Assembly (NCBI RefSeq): GCF_000428845.1
Contig: NZ_AUAS01000006.1
Location: 124,001 to 188,000, forward strand
Length of the DNA: 64,000 nucleotides
Origin: Dyadobacter alkalitolerans DSM 23607
GTDB lineage: Bacteria > Bacteroidota > Bacteroidia > Cytophagales > Spirosomataceae
Direction of reading: 5' to 3'
The position numbers and the translations under genes were made by a program. This document shows, in pieces, positions 45,315 through 54,736 of this stretch (position 1 is its first letter; each line of letters starts with the position of its first letter). The notes under the pieces are model-generated. The model made no database searches, was not told the origin of the DNA, and worked only from the letters and a program-made list of their open reading frames with translations.

Positions 45315-45617
45315 GGCTATATGGATTAGTTGTTTTTCTTTATTTAAATCGTAGGTAAGACACACTTTTTTGGTTTTGGTTTAAACGCTGTGAAACGCTG
45401 CAATTGGTATAAACAATCCACGTTTCAACAGAGTAACATTCGGATTCCCGCTTTGTTGTTAAATGATGACATTAAGTAATTGATTATTAATGCTTTATTT
45501 ATCTATTGTAAAAGATATCAATCGCTGCTTGCTGACTGTAAGACAATTGTAAACTAATTTAGCCCTATCCGCCATCATCAACATTAACAACACATTAACA
45601 ATATTTTCAGTCAGCCA
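45315..45617. other. intergenic region without a recognisable gene
   Basis: About 300 AT-rich bases between divergent genes, holding the promoters of the DUF6600 gene and arfB. I see no RNA gene, repeat or full promoter match. Confidence 0.5.
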
Positions 45618-46025
45618 ATGGTCAACCCTGAAATTTTACACAACGAACTGGTCTTTCAAACTGCGCGCAGCGGCGGAAAAGGAGGGCAGAATGTGAATAA
45701 AGTCGAAACAAAAGTGGAGCTGAGATTTGATATCAAAAATTCACAGCAACTTACCGAAGAGCAAAAACAGACATTGATCGAAAAGCTCGCCAACAAGCTT
45801 ACCAACGAGCAGGTTCTCATCCTGTATCATCAGACCGAGCGTTCGCAGCTGGCCAATAAGGATAAAATTATAGCCAAGTTTAATGATCTGATCAAAAAAG
45901 CATTCACCGTACAAAAAAGCCGCCGTGCTACACGGCCTACGCTTGCTTCGAAACTGGACAGGCTCCAAACGAAGCAGCGGAATTCCAGCATTAAATCATT
46001 ACGTAAAAAGTCATTCGAAGAATAG
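45618..46025 (+). CDS. arfB: alternative ribosome-rescue factor ArfB (YaeJ)
   Basis: Peptidyl-tRNA hydrolase that frees stalled ribosomes. 135 residues with the catalytic GGQ motif in RSGGKGGQNVNKVETKVEL (GGQ at 22-24) and a basic C-terminal tail (KLDRLQTKQRNSSIKSLRKK) that enters the empty mRNA channel. It lacks the other release-factor domains, as expected. It precedes the MFS gene by 33 bp and could be co-transcribed. Confidence 0.93.
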   Translation: MVNPEILHNELVFQTARSGGKGGQNVNKVETKVELRFDIKNSQQLTEEQKQTLIEKLANKLTNEQVLILYHQTERSQLANKDKIIAKFNDLIKKAFTVQKSRRATRPTLASKLDRLQTKQRNSSIKSLRKKSFEE

Positions 46026-46058
46026 ATCCCCGGCGTTGCCATTTCCTCATTTATCCAA

Positions 46059-47300
46059 ATGAATGCCATCACTCCTGCTCAGCCTAAATTAAGTGCCGTT
46101 CTGACCATTCCCGTTATCGTTGCCTCGCTGGGTTACTTTGTGGATGTGTATGACCTGCTGTTGTTTAACATTGTCCGTGTGCCCAGCCTGAAAGATCTTG
46201 GGTTGTCCGAAGAGGAGATTTCCCACATCGGTGCCAATATTTACAACTGGCAGCAGGCGGGCTTGCTCATTGGCGGCTTTATGTGGGGCATATTGGGCGA
46301 TAAGCTGGGCCGGAGGTCGGTTTTGTTTGGATCTATTTTTACTTATTCGCTGGCGAACATTGCCTGTGGTTTTGCCAATAATGTTGAGTTGTATTCATTT
46401 TTGAGATTTATTGCAGGATTAGGACTGGCCGGAGAGCTCGGCGCAGGCATTACGCTCATTGCCGAAATCTTACCAAAAGAGCTGCGTGGCTACGGCGCAT
46501 CTGTGGTTGCCAGCGTAGGCCTGGCCGGTGCTATCGCGGCATTTTTTGCGGTAAAACTGACAGATTGGCGCATCGCTTATTTCATAGGAGGAGGAATGGG
46601 GCTGATACTCCTGGGTTTACGGATTAATGTGCTGGAATCAGTCATTTTTAATAAAAGCATAGAAAACCGGGGGAGCAAGTCCGTTCCCTGGTGGACGATT
46701 TTTACGAGCTGGTCGCGGTTTGTGCGCTATATCCGCTGCATGGGCATCGGGTTACCTACTTATATGGTCATTGGAATTTACTCCACTTTTGGAAACGAAT
46801 TTGCGAAAGCGCTGGGCATTACCGCCGACGTACAAGCAGCATCGTGCGTGCTTTACACCTACATTGGCGTTGTAACTGGTGATTTTTTTAGTGGGATTTT
46901 AAGTCAATGGCTGCAATCCAGGAGAAAGGCAATCCTTTTAATGATGTCAATGACGCTAGCCGGGGTAGTGTGGCTGCTTTACGGCGGGATTGAGTCGACT
47001 ACAATGCTTTATGCTTGTTATGTATGGCTCGGATTCTCAATCGGCTACATTGCCATGTTCCTGACCACAACTGCAGAACAGTTCGGGACCAATCTTCGGG
47101 CGACCGTAACAACCTCTGTTGCTAATAATGTAAGGGCAACTGTCCTGATCACATTGCCTGTTTTCCAGCTTTTGAAGCCGGGTTGGGGCGTTTTGAGTTC
47201 GGGTGCAATCGTTGGTGCCGTTTGCTTCGGGCTGGCATTGCTTTCGCTCTGGAAGATGGAAGAGACGTACGGAAAGGAACTGGATTATGAAGAAGCCTGA
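46059..47300 (+). CDS. major facilitator superfamily transporter
   Basis: 413 residues, twelve predicted membrane helices. The loop 2-3 signature is GDKLGRRSVLFGS, and the N-terminal half contains GYFVDVYDLLLFNIVRV, similar to metabolite:proton symporters. LRFIAGLGLAGELGAGITLIAE is the helix 4 motif. The substrate cannot be inferred; neither arfB nor the convergent downstream gene gives a hint. Confidence 0.87.
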   Translation: MNAITPAQPKLSAVLTIPVIVASLGYFVDVYDLLLFNIVRVPSLKDLGLSEEEISHIGANIYNWQQAGLLIGGFMWGILGDKLGRRSVLFGSIFTYSLANIACGFANNVELYSFLRFIAGLGLAGELGAGITLIAEILPKELRGYGASVVASVGLAGAIAAFFAVKLTDWRIAYFIGGGMGLILLGLRINVLESVIFNKSIENRGSKSVPWWTIFTSWSRFVRYIRCMGIGLPTYMVIGIYSTFGNEFAKALGITADVQAASCVLYTYIGVVTGDFFSGILSQWLQSRRKAILLMMSMTLAGVVWLLYGGIESTTMLYACYVWLGFSIGYIAMFLTTTAEQFGTNLRATVTTSVANNVRATVLITLPVFQLLKPGWGVLSSGAIVGAVCFGLALLSLWKMEETYGKELDYEEA

Positions 47301-47312
47301 AAGCGAAAGTTC

Positions 47313-47654
47313 TTATTCTGCTTTTTGTGAAAATATCAGCTGATCCGGCCGCGGGTAGTCGATGAGTTTTGAAAAATCTACTTTCCAGAAGTCGAGGTCT
47401 AGGAGGTGATTTTGAGTGTCTTTCGTAAGTGTGATAACAACCGGTGTGCCATCGCTGTCGACATATTCCGCCTGAATTAAGTCGCCCTCATACGCGTCAA
47501 CATTGCCTCCCAAACTAATGCTGCCCATTTTTCCGCCCTCATATTCATCCACGTCGTTGTTGATAGGATAGTCGCCAGGATTGAGATTTAATGTTTGGAG
47601 CAGAAAATGAATGAGGTCAATTTCGTTTTGTTTGATGGGCCTTATGCTGCTCAT
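47313..47654 (-). CDS. small conserved hypothetical protein (DUF6984-like)
   Basis: 113 residues, acidic, no signal peptide or membrane segment. Residues IKQNEIDLIHFLLQTLNL at the start and GDLIQAEYVDSDGTPVVITL in the middle suggest a small alpha/beta protein; resemblance to the DUF6984 family is my impression only. Its ATG overlaps the stop of the membrane-protein gene (ATGA, 4 bp), so the two are translationally coupled. Confidence 0.65.
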   Translation of the reverse strand: MSSIRPIKQNEIDLIHFLLQTLNLNPGDYPINNDVDEYEGGKMGSISLGGNVDAYEGDLIQAEYVDSDGTPVVITLTKDTQNHLLDLDFWKVDFSKLIDYPRPDQLIFSQKAE

Positions 47655-48697
47655 GAATCGGCTTTTGATATGCTGTTCTTGTTTCTCAACTGCTCGGCTT
47701 TTTTTCCTACAAACCAGAATGACAGCGCGAGAACGGCAAAGAAAATTCCTTTATTGGTCCTGTCCCAGAAATATTCAAAATATCTCGTATAAATATTAAC
47801 CAGGAAAAACACCAGTCCCAGGTCCCGCAATGTTTCCAACTTGTTCTGAAACGCGTAAACAAGCAATAGGGCAAGCATAATACTGAAACCCAGTGCCCAA
47901 TACCAGAAGTAACTCTGCTTAATCGCCGTCCAGCCACTCAGGTCATCGTAATTTCCAAAAATGGATAATGTCCATGCAGCGAGGAGAAACAGGAAAAGGC
48001 CGATGGAGTACGTTGTTTCCTGGAAAAACGGCAGGAGTTTAAGCCTTTGCAAAGCAATAGAAAATAGCCAGATAGCCAGCCCGAAAATGGTCATCCGCAA
48101 CGGATAATTCATTCCCAGGAACCGATAACTGCCACCGGACCAAAAATGCGTCTGAGCGCCCCACCAGCCTGCCAGCGAAATGATCATTACCGTCCATAGC
48201 AATGTAGAACGGAGGAAAACCGCCACGCCACCGTAAACAACGGTCGCTATGAGCAGTGGAATGGCATAATTTCCTTCGAAATTGGTAAAACTGCGTGTCC
48301 AGTAAGTGATCGCGACGCCAATAGTGAGGATAATGGTAATGTTGTAGGTTTCATTGCTGGCTTTTGAAGCAGGATATTTGGTTTGTCTTCTTTTGGCCAG
48401 AAAAATAAATAGGGCAGCCAATGCAGTGAAGCCGATCCCAAAAATGGTTTCCGAAAAGCCCCATTTGTTACGCAATTGTTCCAGCCACTTTTCATCCAGA
48501 ACCAATGCGCCAAATGCAAGCAATCCACAGGAAACAGCCGAAATCAGCGCGTAAATAGCAATCGCATCCACATTAGCATTCCGCAACTGATAACTGTTCC
48601 GCAATTCCTCCGCCAATTCCCCGGAAATTTTATTGCTCTCCCGCCAATGCTGAATAGCCTTACTAACCGCCTCCGCCTCCTTCTTATCTAATTCCAT
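47651..48697 (-). CDS. polytopic membrane protein, DUF2157-like
   Basis: 348 residues. A soluble N-terminus of about 40 residues (LDKKEAEAVSKAIQHWRESNKIS) resembles the DUF2157 lead-in and is followed by about nine to ten hydrophobic helices. No catalytic residues are evident. It is co-transcribed with the following 113-residue gene through a 4-bp overlap. Function unknown. Confidence 0.72.
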   Translation of the reverse strand: MELDKKEAEAVSKAIQHWRESNKISGELAEELRNSYQLRNANVDAIAIYALISAVSCGLLAFGALVLDEKWLEQLRNKWGFSETIFGIGFTALAALFIFLAKRRQTKYPASKASNETYNITIILTIGVAITYWTRSFTNFEGNYAIPLLIATVVYGGVAVFLRSTLLWTVMIISLAGWWGAQTHFWSGGSYRFLGMNYPLRMTIFGLAIWLFSIALQRLKLLPFFQETTYSIGLFLFLLAAWTLSIFGNYDDLSGWTAIKQSYFWYWALGFSIMLALLLVYAFQNKLETLRDLGLVFFLVNIYTRYFEYFWDRTNKGIFFAVLALSFWFVGKKAEQLRNKNSISKADS

Positions 48698-48748
48698 TAA
48701 TGTTCATTGTTGATGAATTGAAATTGCGCAATACATCATCCATAAAAA

Positions 48749-48774
48749 GTCCGGGCCAATTTCATAACCCGGAC
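48749..48774 (-). terminator. terminator of the heme lipoprotein gene
   Basis: GTCCGGG / CCCGGAC perfect 7-bp arms (48749-48755, 48768-48774) with a 12-nt loop. On the minus strand TTTTTATG follows. It starts 11 bp past the stop at 48785. Confidence 0.75.
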
Positions 48775-48784
48775 CTTCTTAACA

Positions 48785-51700
48785 CTATCTCGCACTTTTC
48801 AATCCCGACAGAAACTCGACCATATCCCTGATTTCTCTTTTGGACATGATTGTGCCCATGGGGGGCATGCTGGATGGGACGTTGTCGCGTTTGGCGATCC
48901 TGGCGGTTGCGATTTTTAATGGTTCGGCTTCTGATGTTTTCAGGACCAGTTCGTGGTCACTTTCCTGGGTAAGGATTCCTGCGGCGGATGTGCCGTCTTT
49001 CAATGTTAGCATAACCATTCCGAACCCAGGCGAAAGCCGTGCGCTTGGCTCGATCAGCGCCTGTAATATTTGCTCTCTTGAAAGCACATTGCCAATGTTG
49101 GAAAGGTTAGGCCCAACTTCACCACCCTGACCGCCGATTGAATGGCAGCGCACGCATTCCGCAGCAGAATTGGTCATAAAATATCTTCTGCCCAACTGTG
49201 CATTTCCGCCAAAAAGCGCATCCTGGTAATCAGCAACGGTCATACCGGTCGCGCGCAGCGGAGCCAGTTTCGCAATCAGCGCGTCGGACTTGGTAGAGTC
49301 AACTGCCTCCGAAAGATCCAATGCAAGGCTCTGTGGCAATTTCTTATCTGACATCTTACCGATCAGATCTTCAAAAATACCTTGTGTTTTTGTCACAGGG
49401 ATCGTGCCTAAAACACGCAGCATTTGCTGTTGTTCTTTTACACTTCCTTTTTCAAAAATGCTTTTTGAGATGTCGGTCAATGCTTCTTTTGACATGTTTA
49501 CGCTTCCAGCCATTCCCAATGCTGCTGTGCGGACATCCGCATCTGTATCGGTCATGCCGAGCTTCATTGCCGTTTCCATGTCTGAATATTTCAGTTCGTT
49601 CAGCGCGACAAGCATGGCAGTTCTTACTTTCGGATCCTTATGCGTGCTCAGGATTTTTGCCAAAGCAGCATTGTTTTCAGACATCCCAAGGTTGGTCACC
49701 ATTTGCGCAGCTGCGATCAATGTGCCCGCGTCGTTGTCATTCAGTAACCCTGCAATAACCGGCTGAACTTTCGATTTCACAAGCGCTGGATCACGTTCCA
49801 CAACGCCTCTGTAACGACCATCCACGCGGTCCATAACGGATGGGCTGGCCCAGGTTCCCAATGCTGCCAATGCCTCTGTCCGAACATCTTTGTCTACATC
49901 TGTTCTTTGTGCAAATGCAATCAGATTATCCAGCTGGTCGTTCGTGCCTACACGTAGGGAAGCATTGATAGCCCTTCTCAGCAACGGCTCGGAAGTGAAT
50001 CTTTTCTCTTTCAAAAGTGCCGCTAATGCAGGTAGAGAAGCAGGAATTGACAGATCATCATTAATCGCACGAGCTGCTTCTGTAACAATGTATTCGTCTT
50101 TATCCTGCAAAAACACGCTAACCTTCTCACTGCGCAATCTTCTCAAAACAAGCACCGCAGCAGTCCTGAGCGACTTTTCAGGGCTGGATGATAATGCAAC
50201 GATCGGTTCAACTTCGCCAATCCGTGATAAGGCAAGCACAGCGGCATGTCTTAAATAAACATCCTGATCGTTATTTGTTTTAATCATGGCCAAAAGTGGC
50301 GCAACGGCTTGTTTGTCAGCAATGCGTCCAAGCGCCTGCGCTCCGAAGAACTGCATTCTTGGGTTCTTGGAAGAAAGCATAGGGATCAGCATTGGGCCAG
50401 CTTCGGCAATTTTCGCGTCGCCGAGCACTTTCGCAGCTTGAACCGAAATTTCTTCATCCGAATCTTTCAGCAATGTCATCAGCACATTCGCATAGGATTT
50501 GTCCTGACGCGCCAATTGGCCCATTCCCCAAATGCCATGAATTCTTTCCAGCTGATTGCCTGTTTGCGCAATGGCTTTGTTCAAAATAGCGGCACCTTTT
50601 GCGCCGCGCGTGGCCAGTTCAAATTGCGCTTTCTGACGGATACGCATATCCTGGTTGCCCAATAAGGTCAACAGCATATCATCCGTTTGCTTGGTATAGT
50701 CCAGCTGCATCAGACGTTTCGTAACTGTGCGCAGCTCTTTCAGGTCATTTTTGTCATCCGAGACATCCAGTTTCCAAACCCTTCCGTAATTTTTTGTATC
50801 CCAACCATTGATCCAGTCAGCCACATACAATGCACCATCCGGCCCGAATCGAATGCCCGTTGGCAGGATTCCGTTCAGAATATTTTTCTCTCCATCCAGC
50901 ACGAATGACGCACCTTTTGGCTTCAAGCCAAATGCCCAAATCGGTGAACGGGCAGGGTTACCCACGAACTCAACGAGGAAGAATTTGTTTTTCCAAGCCG
51001 ATCCCAATGCCGTTCCCGGGTTGTACTGCATACCCGTCGGACCGTTGTGGAAATTTTGAATGGGCGGGATAATGTATGCTGCCTGGCCATCCCAACGCGG
51101 TTTATACAATTGTTCATCCATCCAAACTTTATAACTATTGTTTTTAGGATCCGTATATTTTCCGTATTGCCAGTTGGATCTCCAACCTGCGTCAGAGCCT
51201 TCCACAACATGGACTAACCGCTCACTTTCGCCGGGATGGTCACCATCGTTATCCGAGCTGATCAGGTTTCCGTATTCGTCAAAAACAAATTCATGCGTGT
51301 TTCTCAAACCATGTGCAAAAACTTCAAAATCACTTCCATCAGGGTTGGAACGGGCGATAATTCCTGAGTTGGGGTGCTCATGTTTTATGCCTTCTGCTGT
51401 GGTAATGTTGGCACCGATATCCCCGATGTTCCAGTAAATCTTACCATCCGGTCCTTCGGTCGGGTTCGACATTCCGTGGCCGCCAAAGCCGATGTGGACG
51501 CCGTAACCATGGCTAATGGAGGTTTTTTGATCCAAAACCCCGTCACCATTTGTATCTGTCAGTCTCCAAAGATCCGGAGCAATTGCAACGAATGCATCTT
51601 TCGCGCGGATGAGCACACCGCCTGCAACGTCAGAAATTTCTTCAAAGAAATCGTCCAGAATCCGCATGGAAACATCTGCAATGCCATCATTATCAGTGTC

Positions 51701-52228
51701 TTCTATGCGCCAAACTTCATCTTTTTCTACGGCTAGATCTTTCCAGTCATGGCTTCCGTCGCCATTCAGGTCTTTCAGCCAGCTGTTTTCCTTGCTTTTC
51801 TCAGGCGCAAAGGTGCTGCGAAGGAAAGCGCGGCGCTCTTCCACGGTCTGCAAGGCGATAGAGGCGGTCATCCAGTTGCGATGTCCGCGAATGTCGAATT
51901 CTGAATTTTTCTGACGGTTCGTTCTGTTCAAGTAAACCCTTCCCTGATCGTCAACAGATATAGCAACCGGGTCCGGTGCCAGGGAATCTGATGCCCAAAG
52001 GTCGAGTTTGAGGCCGTCAGCAAGCTTAGCGACCGTTTTGTCACGGATTTCTTTGGCGCGTGCTTTGCCCGTCGCTGCATCCTCTTTAATGACAACCGCC
52101 GTGCTGTTCGTCTTAGACGTAGCGCCCGTTTTACCACCAGTCGGCGACATTTTCATACAAGAGACCACCACAACACCTGTGGCAGCAAGAAGAAATAATG
52201 GTTTTCGTAAATGTTTCTTGGAAATCAT
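48785..52228 (-). CDS. PVC-type heme-binding lipoprotein with propeller, HEAT repeats and cytochrome c domain
   Basis: 1147-residue lipoprotein (lipobox ending at Cys24, VVVVSC). Domain order: sorbosone-dehydrogenase-like propeller (about 55-500; GLKLDLWASDSLAPDPVAISVDD, HGLRNTHEFVFDEYGNLISSDNDGD, GIRFGPDGALYVADWING, each read with short breaks), then HEAT-like helical repeats (about 510-980), then a C-terminal c-type cytochrome with Cys1025, Cys1028 and His1029 (CVRCHSIGG). Family members are membrane-bound oxidoreductases of sugars or alcohols in Planctomycetes and Bacteroidota. Substrate unknown. It lies 41 bp after higA. Confidence 0.88.
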   Translation of the reverse strand: MISKKHLRKPLFLLAATGVVVVSCMKMSPTGGKTGATSKTNSTAVVIKEDAATGKARAKEIRDKTVAKLADGLKLDLWASDSLAPDPVAISVDDQGRVYLNRTNRQKNSEFDIRGHRNWMTASIALQTVEERRAFLRSTFAPEKSKENSWLKDLNGDGSHDWKDLAVEKDEVWRIEDTDNDGIADVSMRILDDFFEEISDVAGGVLIRAKDAFVAIAPDLWRLTDTNGDGVLDQKTSISHGYGVHIGFGGHGMSNPTEGPDGKIYWNIGDIGANITTAEGIKHEHPNSGIIARSNPDGSDFEVFAHGLRNTHEFVFDEYGNLISSDNDGDHPGESERLVHVVEGSDAGWRSNWQYGKYTDPKNNSYKVWMDEQLYKPRWDGQAAYIIPPIQNFHNGPTGMQYNPGTALGSAWKNKFFLVEFVGNPARSPIWAFGLKPKGASFVLDGEKNILNGILPTGIRFGPDGALYVADWINGWDTKNYGRVWKLDVSDDKNDLKELRTVTKRLMQLDYTKQTDDMLLTLLGNQDMRIRQKAQFELATRGAKGAAILNKAIAQTGNQLERIHGIWGMGQLARQDKSYANVLMTLLKDSDEEISVQAAKVLGDAKIAEAGPMLIPMLSSKNPRMQFFGAQALGRIADKQAVAPLLAMIKTNNDQDVYLRHAAVLALSRIGEVEPIVALSSSPEKSLRTAAVLVLRRLRSEKVSVFLQDKDEYIVTEAARAINDDLSIPASLPALAALLKEKRFTSEPLLRRAINASLRVGTNDQLDNLIAFAQRTDVDKDVRTEALAALGTWASPSVMDRVDGRYRGVVERDPALVKSKVQPVIAGLLNDNDAGTLIAAAQMVTNLGMSENNAALAKILSTHKDPKVRTAMLVALNELKYSDMETAMKLGMTDTDADVRTAALGMAGSVNMSKEALTDISKSIFEKGSVKEQQQMLRVLGTIPVTKTQGIFEDLIGKMSDKKLPQSLALDLSEAVDSTKSDALIAKLAPLRATGMTVADYQDALFGGNAQLGRRYFMTNSAAECVRCHSIGGQGGEVGPNLSNIGNVLSREQILQALIEPSARLSPGFGMVMLTLKDGTSAAGILTQESDHELVLKTSEAEPLKIATARIAKRDNVPSSMPPMGTIMSKREIRDMVEFLSGLKSAR

Positions 52229-52269
52229 TGAGTTAAGGCTTAATCATTTAATTGTAGCTAGCTGCATCT

Positions 52270-52602
52270 CTACGCAGATTGCAGTCCCTGTTTGCGACTA
52301 GGCAGAAAGTGCCTGATATCAGATCTGTTTATTTTCTTTTCGGCATGCCAAAGCTCGTAATCACGTTGGAGTTTTAGCCAAAATTCAGGACTTGATCCGA
52401 ATGCTTCCGACAATCGGACGGCTATCTCTGATGTGATACCCTGATGCTCGTTCAAGATATTTGAAAGTGTCTTCGGTGCGATACCCATGCCCTCGGCTAC
52501 CTGCCGAATGGTCAAATCTTGTCCTGTTTCATTTTTTATCCCCTCAATAACATCACGGATCATTGAACCCGGATGCGGAGGCATCATTCCCCTCTTTGCC
52601 AT
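52270..52602 (-). CDS. higA: HigA-type antitoxin
   Basis: 110-residue XRE-family antitoxin. MPPHPGSMIRDVIEG at the N-terminus and the helix-turn-helix TIRQVAEGMGIAPKTLSNILNEHQGI (read across about 33-58) are the standard HigA addiction-module pattern, followed by EIAVRLSEAFGSSPEFWLKLQRDYELW. It begins 8 bp after the toxin gene, in the toxin-first order typical of higBA. HigA binds and neutralises HigB and represses the operon. Confidence 0.93.
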   Translation of the reverse strand: MAKRGMMPPHPGSMIRDVIEGIKNETGQDLTIRQVAEGMGIAPKTLSNILNEHQGITSEIAVRLSEAFGSSPEFWLKLQRDYELWHAEKKINRSDIRHFLPSRKQGLQSA

Positions 52603-52610
52603 AATATTAC

Positions 52611-52871
52611 TTAATGATAGTCTACATAATCAACGTCTAACCGAAATGTGATCCTGTAGTTTCCATTGACTTTAATCGACCAATGGTTTTTCCGATCGCC
52701 TTTCAATTGGTGAAGACCCCAACCTATAATATTTACTTCCTCTACGGAACTAGCTTCGTCCAATCGATAAAGAATTCTTCTGATTTTTTCAATGTGGTGT
52801 GGTTGCAACCTGGACGAATCATTGCTTTCGAAAAACAACTTTAATCCTTTATGCTTAAAGTTAATAATCAT
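52611..52871 (-). CDS. higB: HigB-type mRNA interferase toxin
   Basis: 86 residues of the RelE/ParE superfamily. MIINFKHKGLKLFFES at the start, IRRILYRLDEAS in the centre, GWGLHQLKGDRKNHWSIKVNGNYRITF near the end with the conserved basic and aromatic residues. HigB cuts mRNA on the ribosome. A candidate -7 box (TACATTTG, minus strand, 52879-52886) lies 8 nt upstream of the ATG, which would make the transcript nearly leaderless. Confidence 0.92.
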   Translation of the reverse strand: MIINFKHKGLKLFFESNDSSRLQPHHIEKIRRILYRLDEASSVEEVNIIGWGLHQLKGDRKNHWSIKVNGNYRITFRLDVDYVDYH

Positions 52872-52878
52872 CGTATTT

Positions 52879-52886
52879 CAAATGTA
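52879..52886 (-). promoter_or_regulatory. candidate -7 box of the higBA operon
   Basis: TACATTTG on the minus strand matches TAnnTTTG, 8 nt from the higB ATG. No -33 TTG is seen at the usual spacing. Confidence 0.3.
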
Positions 52887-52977
52887 ATACATATCGGTCT
52901 ATGCGTTTCTGTTATTATTTGGAATAATTTTTTCATAACATGCGTTTCATTACCCTTTTTTTTAAAATACATCTTGA

Positions 52978-54270
52978 ATGGCTATCCAGGTTTTAATAAC
53001 ATTAGTACTCGTCTTGTTGAATGGTTTTTTTGTGGCTGCGGAGTTTGCGATTGTGAAAATCCGAGCCTCGCAGTTGGAGCAAAAAGCGCAGGAGGGGAAT
53101 CCAATGGCCGTTTTATCAAAAAAAATCGTTGCTAATCTGGATGGATATCTGGCTGCTACTCAATTTGGGATAACACTTGCAAGCCTTGGCTTGGGTTGGA
53201 TAGGGGAGCCGGTCGTTTCCAAAATACTGATCGGGGGAATGGAGCTGGTGGGTATTTCACTGGAACCTGAGCTGGCGCATCAGATCGCTTTGCCGGCCGC
53301 TTTCGCCATTATAACGGTACTGCACATTGTTTTTGGTGAGCTGGCGCCTAAATCCATTGCGATACAACGCCCCGAAGCGACGACTTTATTCCTTTCGTAT
53401 CCGCTGCATGGCTTCTATCTCGTTTGCAGGCCGGTTGTATGGATGCTGAATGGCATTGCTAACTTTATTCTTAAAGGAGTAGGCATCACGCCTTCGCACG
53501 GGAGCGAAGTGCATAGCAGCGATGAGTTGCGATATCTAGTTCAGCAGCAGAAAGATAGCGGCATGATTGAAGCGGCAGACTATGATCTGATCAAAAATGC
53601 ATTCAATTTTTCCGAACGGATCGCCAAGCAGATCATGATTCCAAGGCCGCAGGTTTTCGGCATTGATATCAACGATTTTGATGAGGCAAAGCTTGAAAAA
53701 GTCATTGAGGAAGGCTATTCCAGAATTCCGGTTTATGAAGATACACTAGACCAGATTGTGGGCGTGCTGCACTTGAAAGATCTGCTTTTAAGAATGAGGC
53801 AGGGAAAAGAAATCGTGCTTACTGAGCTTGTCAGGCCCATCTCTACGGTTCACGAATCCAAACCGATCGGTGCATTGTTGCGGGATTTTCAGCTTAGCAG
53901 GCAACAAATGGCTGTTATTATCGACGAATACGGCGGTGTTGATGGCATTGTGACGATGGAAGATATCCTGGAAGAGCTGGTTGGGGAAATTCAGGATGAG
54001 TACGACAACGAGATTCCCATAGTGAAGAACGAAAGCGACAATACATATACAGTCTTAGGTTCAGCATCGATCACGGATATTAATGACAAACTGCCACACG
54101 ATATTTCGAAAGAAAGTGACTACGAAACGCTGGCCGGTTATCTGATCTATAAATTCGGCAGAATTCCGGCTATCGGTGAAAAGCTCAAAACGAAACATTT
54201 CGAATTCACCATTCTCAAAAAGCAGCGCGCAACTATATCGCAGGTAAAAATCACTGTGTTTGATGATTGA
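52978..54270 (+). CDS. CNNM/CorC (hemolysin C-like) transporter-associated protein
   Basis: 430 residues. N-terminal DUF21/CNNM membrane domain (about 1-190; LVLLNGFFVAAEFAIVKIR, FGITLASLGLGWIGEP), two CBS domains (about 205-325; MIPRPQVFGIDINDF, VDGIVTMEDILEELVGEI), and a C-terminal CorC_HlyC domain (about 340-430). Proteins of this class take part in magnesium/cobalt homeostasis. Faces divergently from higBA. Confidence 0.92.
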   Translation: MAIQVLITLVLVLLNGFFVAAEFAIVKIRASQLEQKAQEGNPMAVLSKKIVANLDGYLAATQFGITLASLGLGWIGEPVVSKILIGGMELVGISLEPELAHQIALPAAFAIITVLHIVFGELAPKSIAIQRPEATTLFLSYPLHGFYLVCRPVVWMLNGIANFILKGVGITPSHGSEVHSSDELRYLVQQQKDSGMIEAADYDLIKNAFNFSERIAKQIMIPRPQVFGIDINDFDEAKLEKVIEEGYSRIPVYEDTLDQIVGVLHLKDLLLRMRQGKEIVLTELVRPISTVHESKPIGALLRDFQLSRQQMAVIIDEYGGVDGIVTMEDILEELVGEIQDEYDNEIPIVKNESDNTYTVLGSASITDINDKLPHDISKESDYETLAGYLIYKFGRIPAIGEKLKTKHFEFTILKKQRATISQVKITVFDD

Positions 54271-54312
54271 TGTTTGTTGATTAAATTCAATTGTATTTTA
54301 ATCTTAGAAGTT

Positions 54313-54726
54313 ATGAGACAAGCCCGTATTTGTTTGATTGTATCCTTCTTTGCAGCGCTTACTTCTGTTTCCGCTCAGACAAAAAAGAAAGATCCTTTCC
54401 CTACCTACGAACAAATCCGGGGCAATAAATCAGAAATATACGACTTCGTAGCGCCTCAAAGCGTTCGCATAAACCCCGTGTCCGCTGTTCCCGAAACCGG
54501 AAAATACAATTACATTAAGCGCAGCATTCTCACCGAGCACGGGTTTGACGTTTTCGGTTATCACAAAGACAGCGTTACCTATATCCTGAACGGTAAGAAG
54601 GTAAAAGACGCCAAACGCGCAGAAACGGAGATCAGGACAAACAGCAGAAACATTACCGACATTTCAATCGGCGCAGTGGATGGGAGAGGAAAGCGGGTGG
54701 TTAGGATTAATTACGAGGTGGAGTAG
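54313..54726 (+). CDS. small secreted protein of unknown function
   Basis: About 137 residues from the ATG at 54313 (the frame can begin at 54274). Signal peptide (ICLIVSFFAALTSVSAQ). The mature part contains YDFVAPQSVRINPVSAV and KDSVTYILNGKKVKDAKRAETEI, resembling a TonB-receptor plug-like or carboxypeptidase-like fold in size only. No motif is recognised. It follows the CNNM gene by 42 bp and is followed by a REP-like cluster. Confidence 0.6.
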   Translation: MRQARICLIVSFFAALTSVSAQTKKKDPFPTYEQIRGNKSEIYDFVAPQSVRINPVSAVPETGKYNYIKRSILTEHGFDVFGYHKDSVTYILNGKKVKDAKRAETEIRTNSRNITDISIGAVDGRGKRVVRINYEVE

Positions 54727-54736
54727 TTACTGGCTT

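Noticed and set aside
46059-47300. MFS gene considered as the rhamnose transporter
   Set aside because: It lies over 3 kb from the rhamnose genes, beside arfB, and its signature is that of general metabolite symporters rather than RhaT or FucP.
52270-52871. HigBA considered as the mark of a mobile island
   Set aside because: No integrase, tRNA or flanking repeats are seen; the neighbours look like ordinary chromosomal genes.
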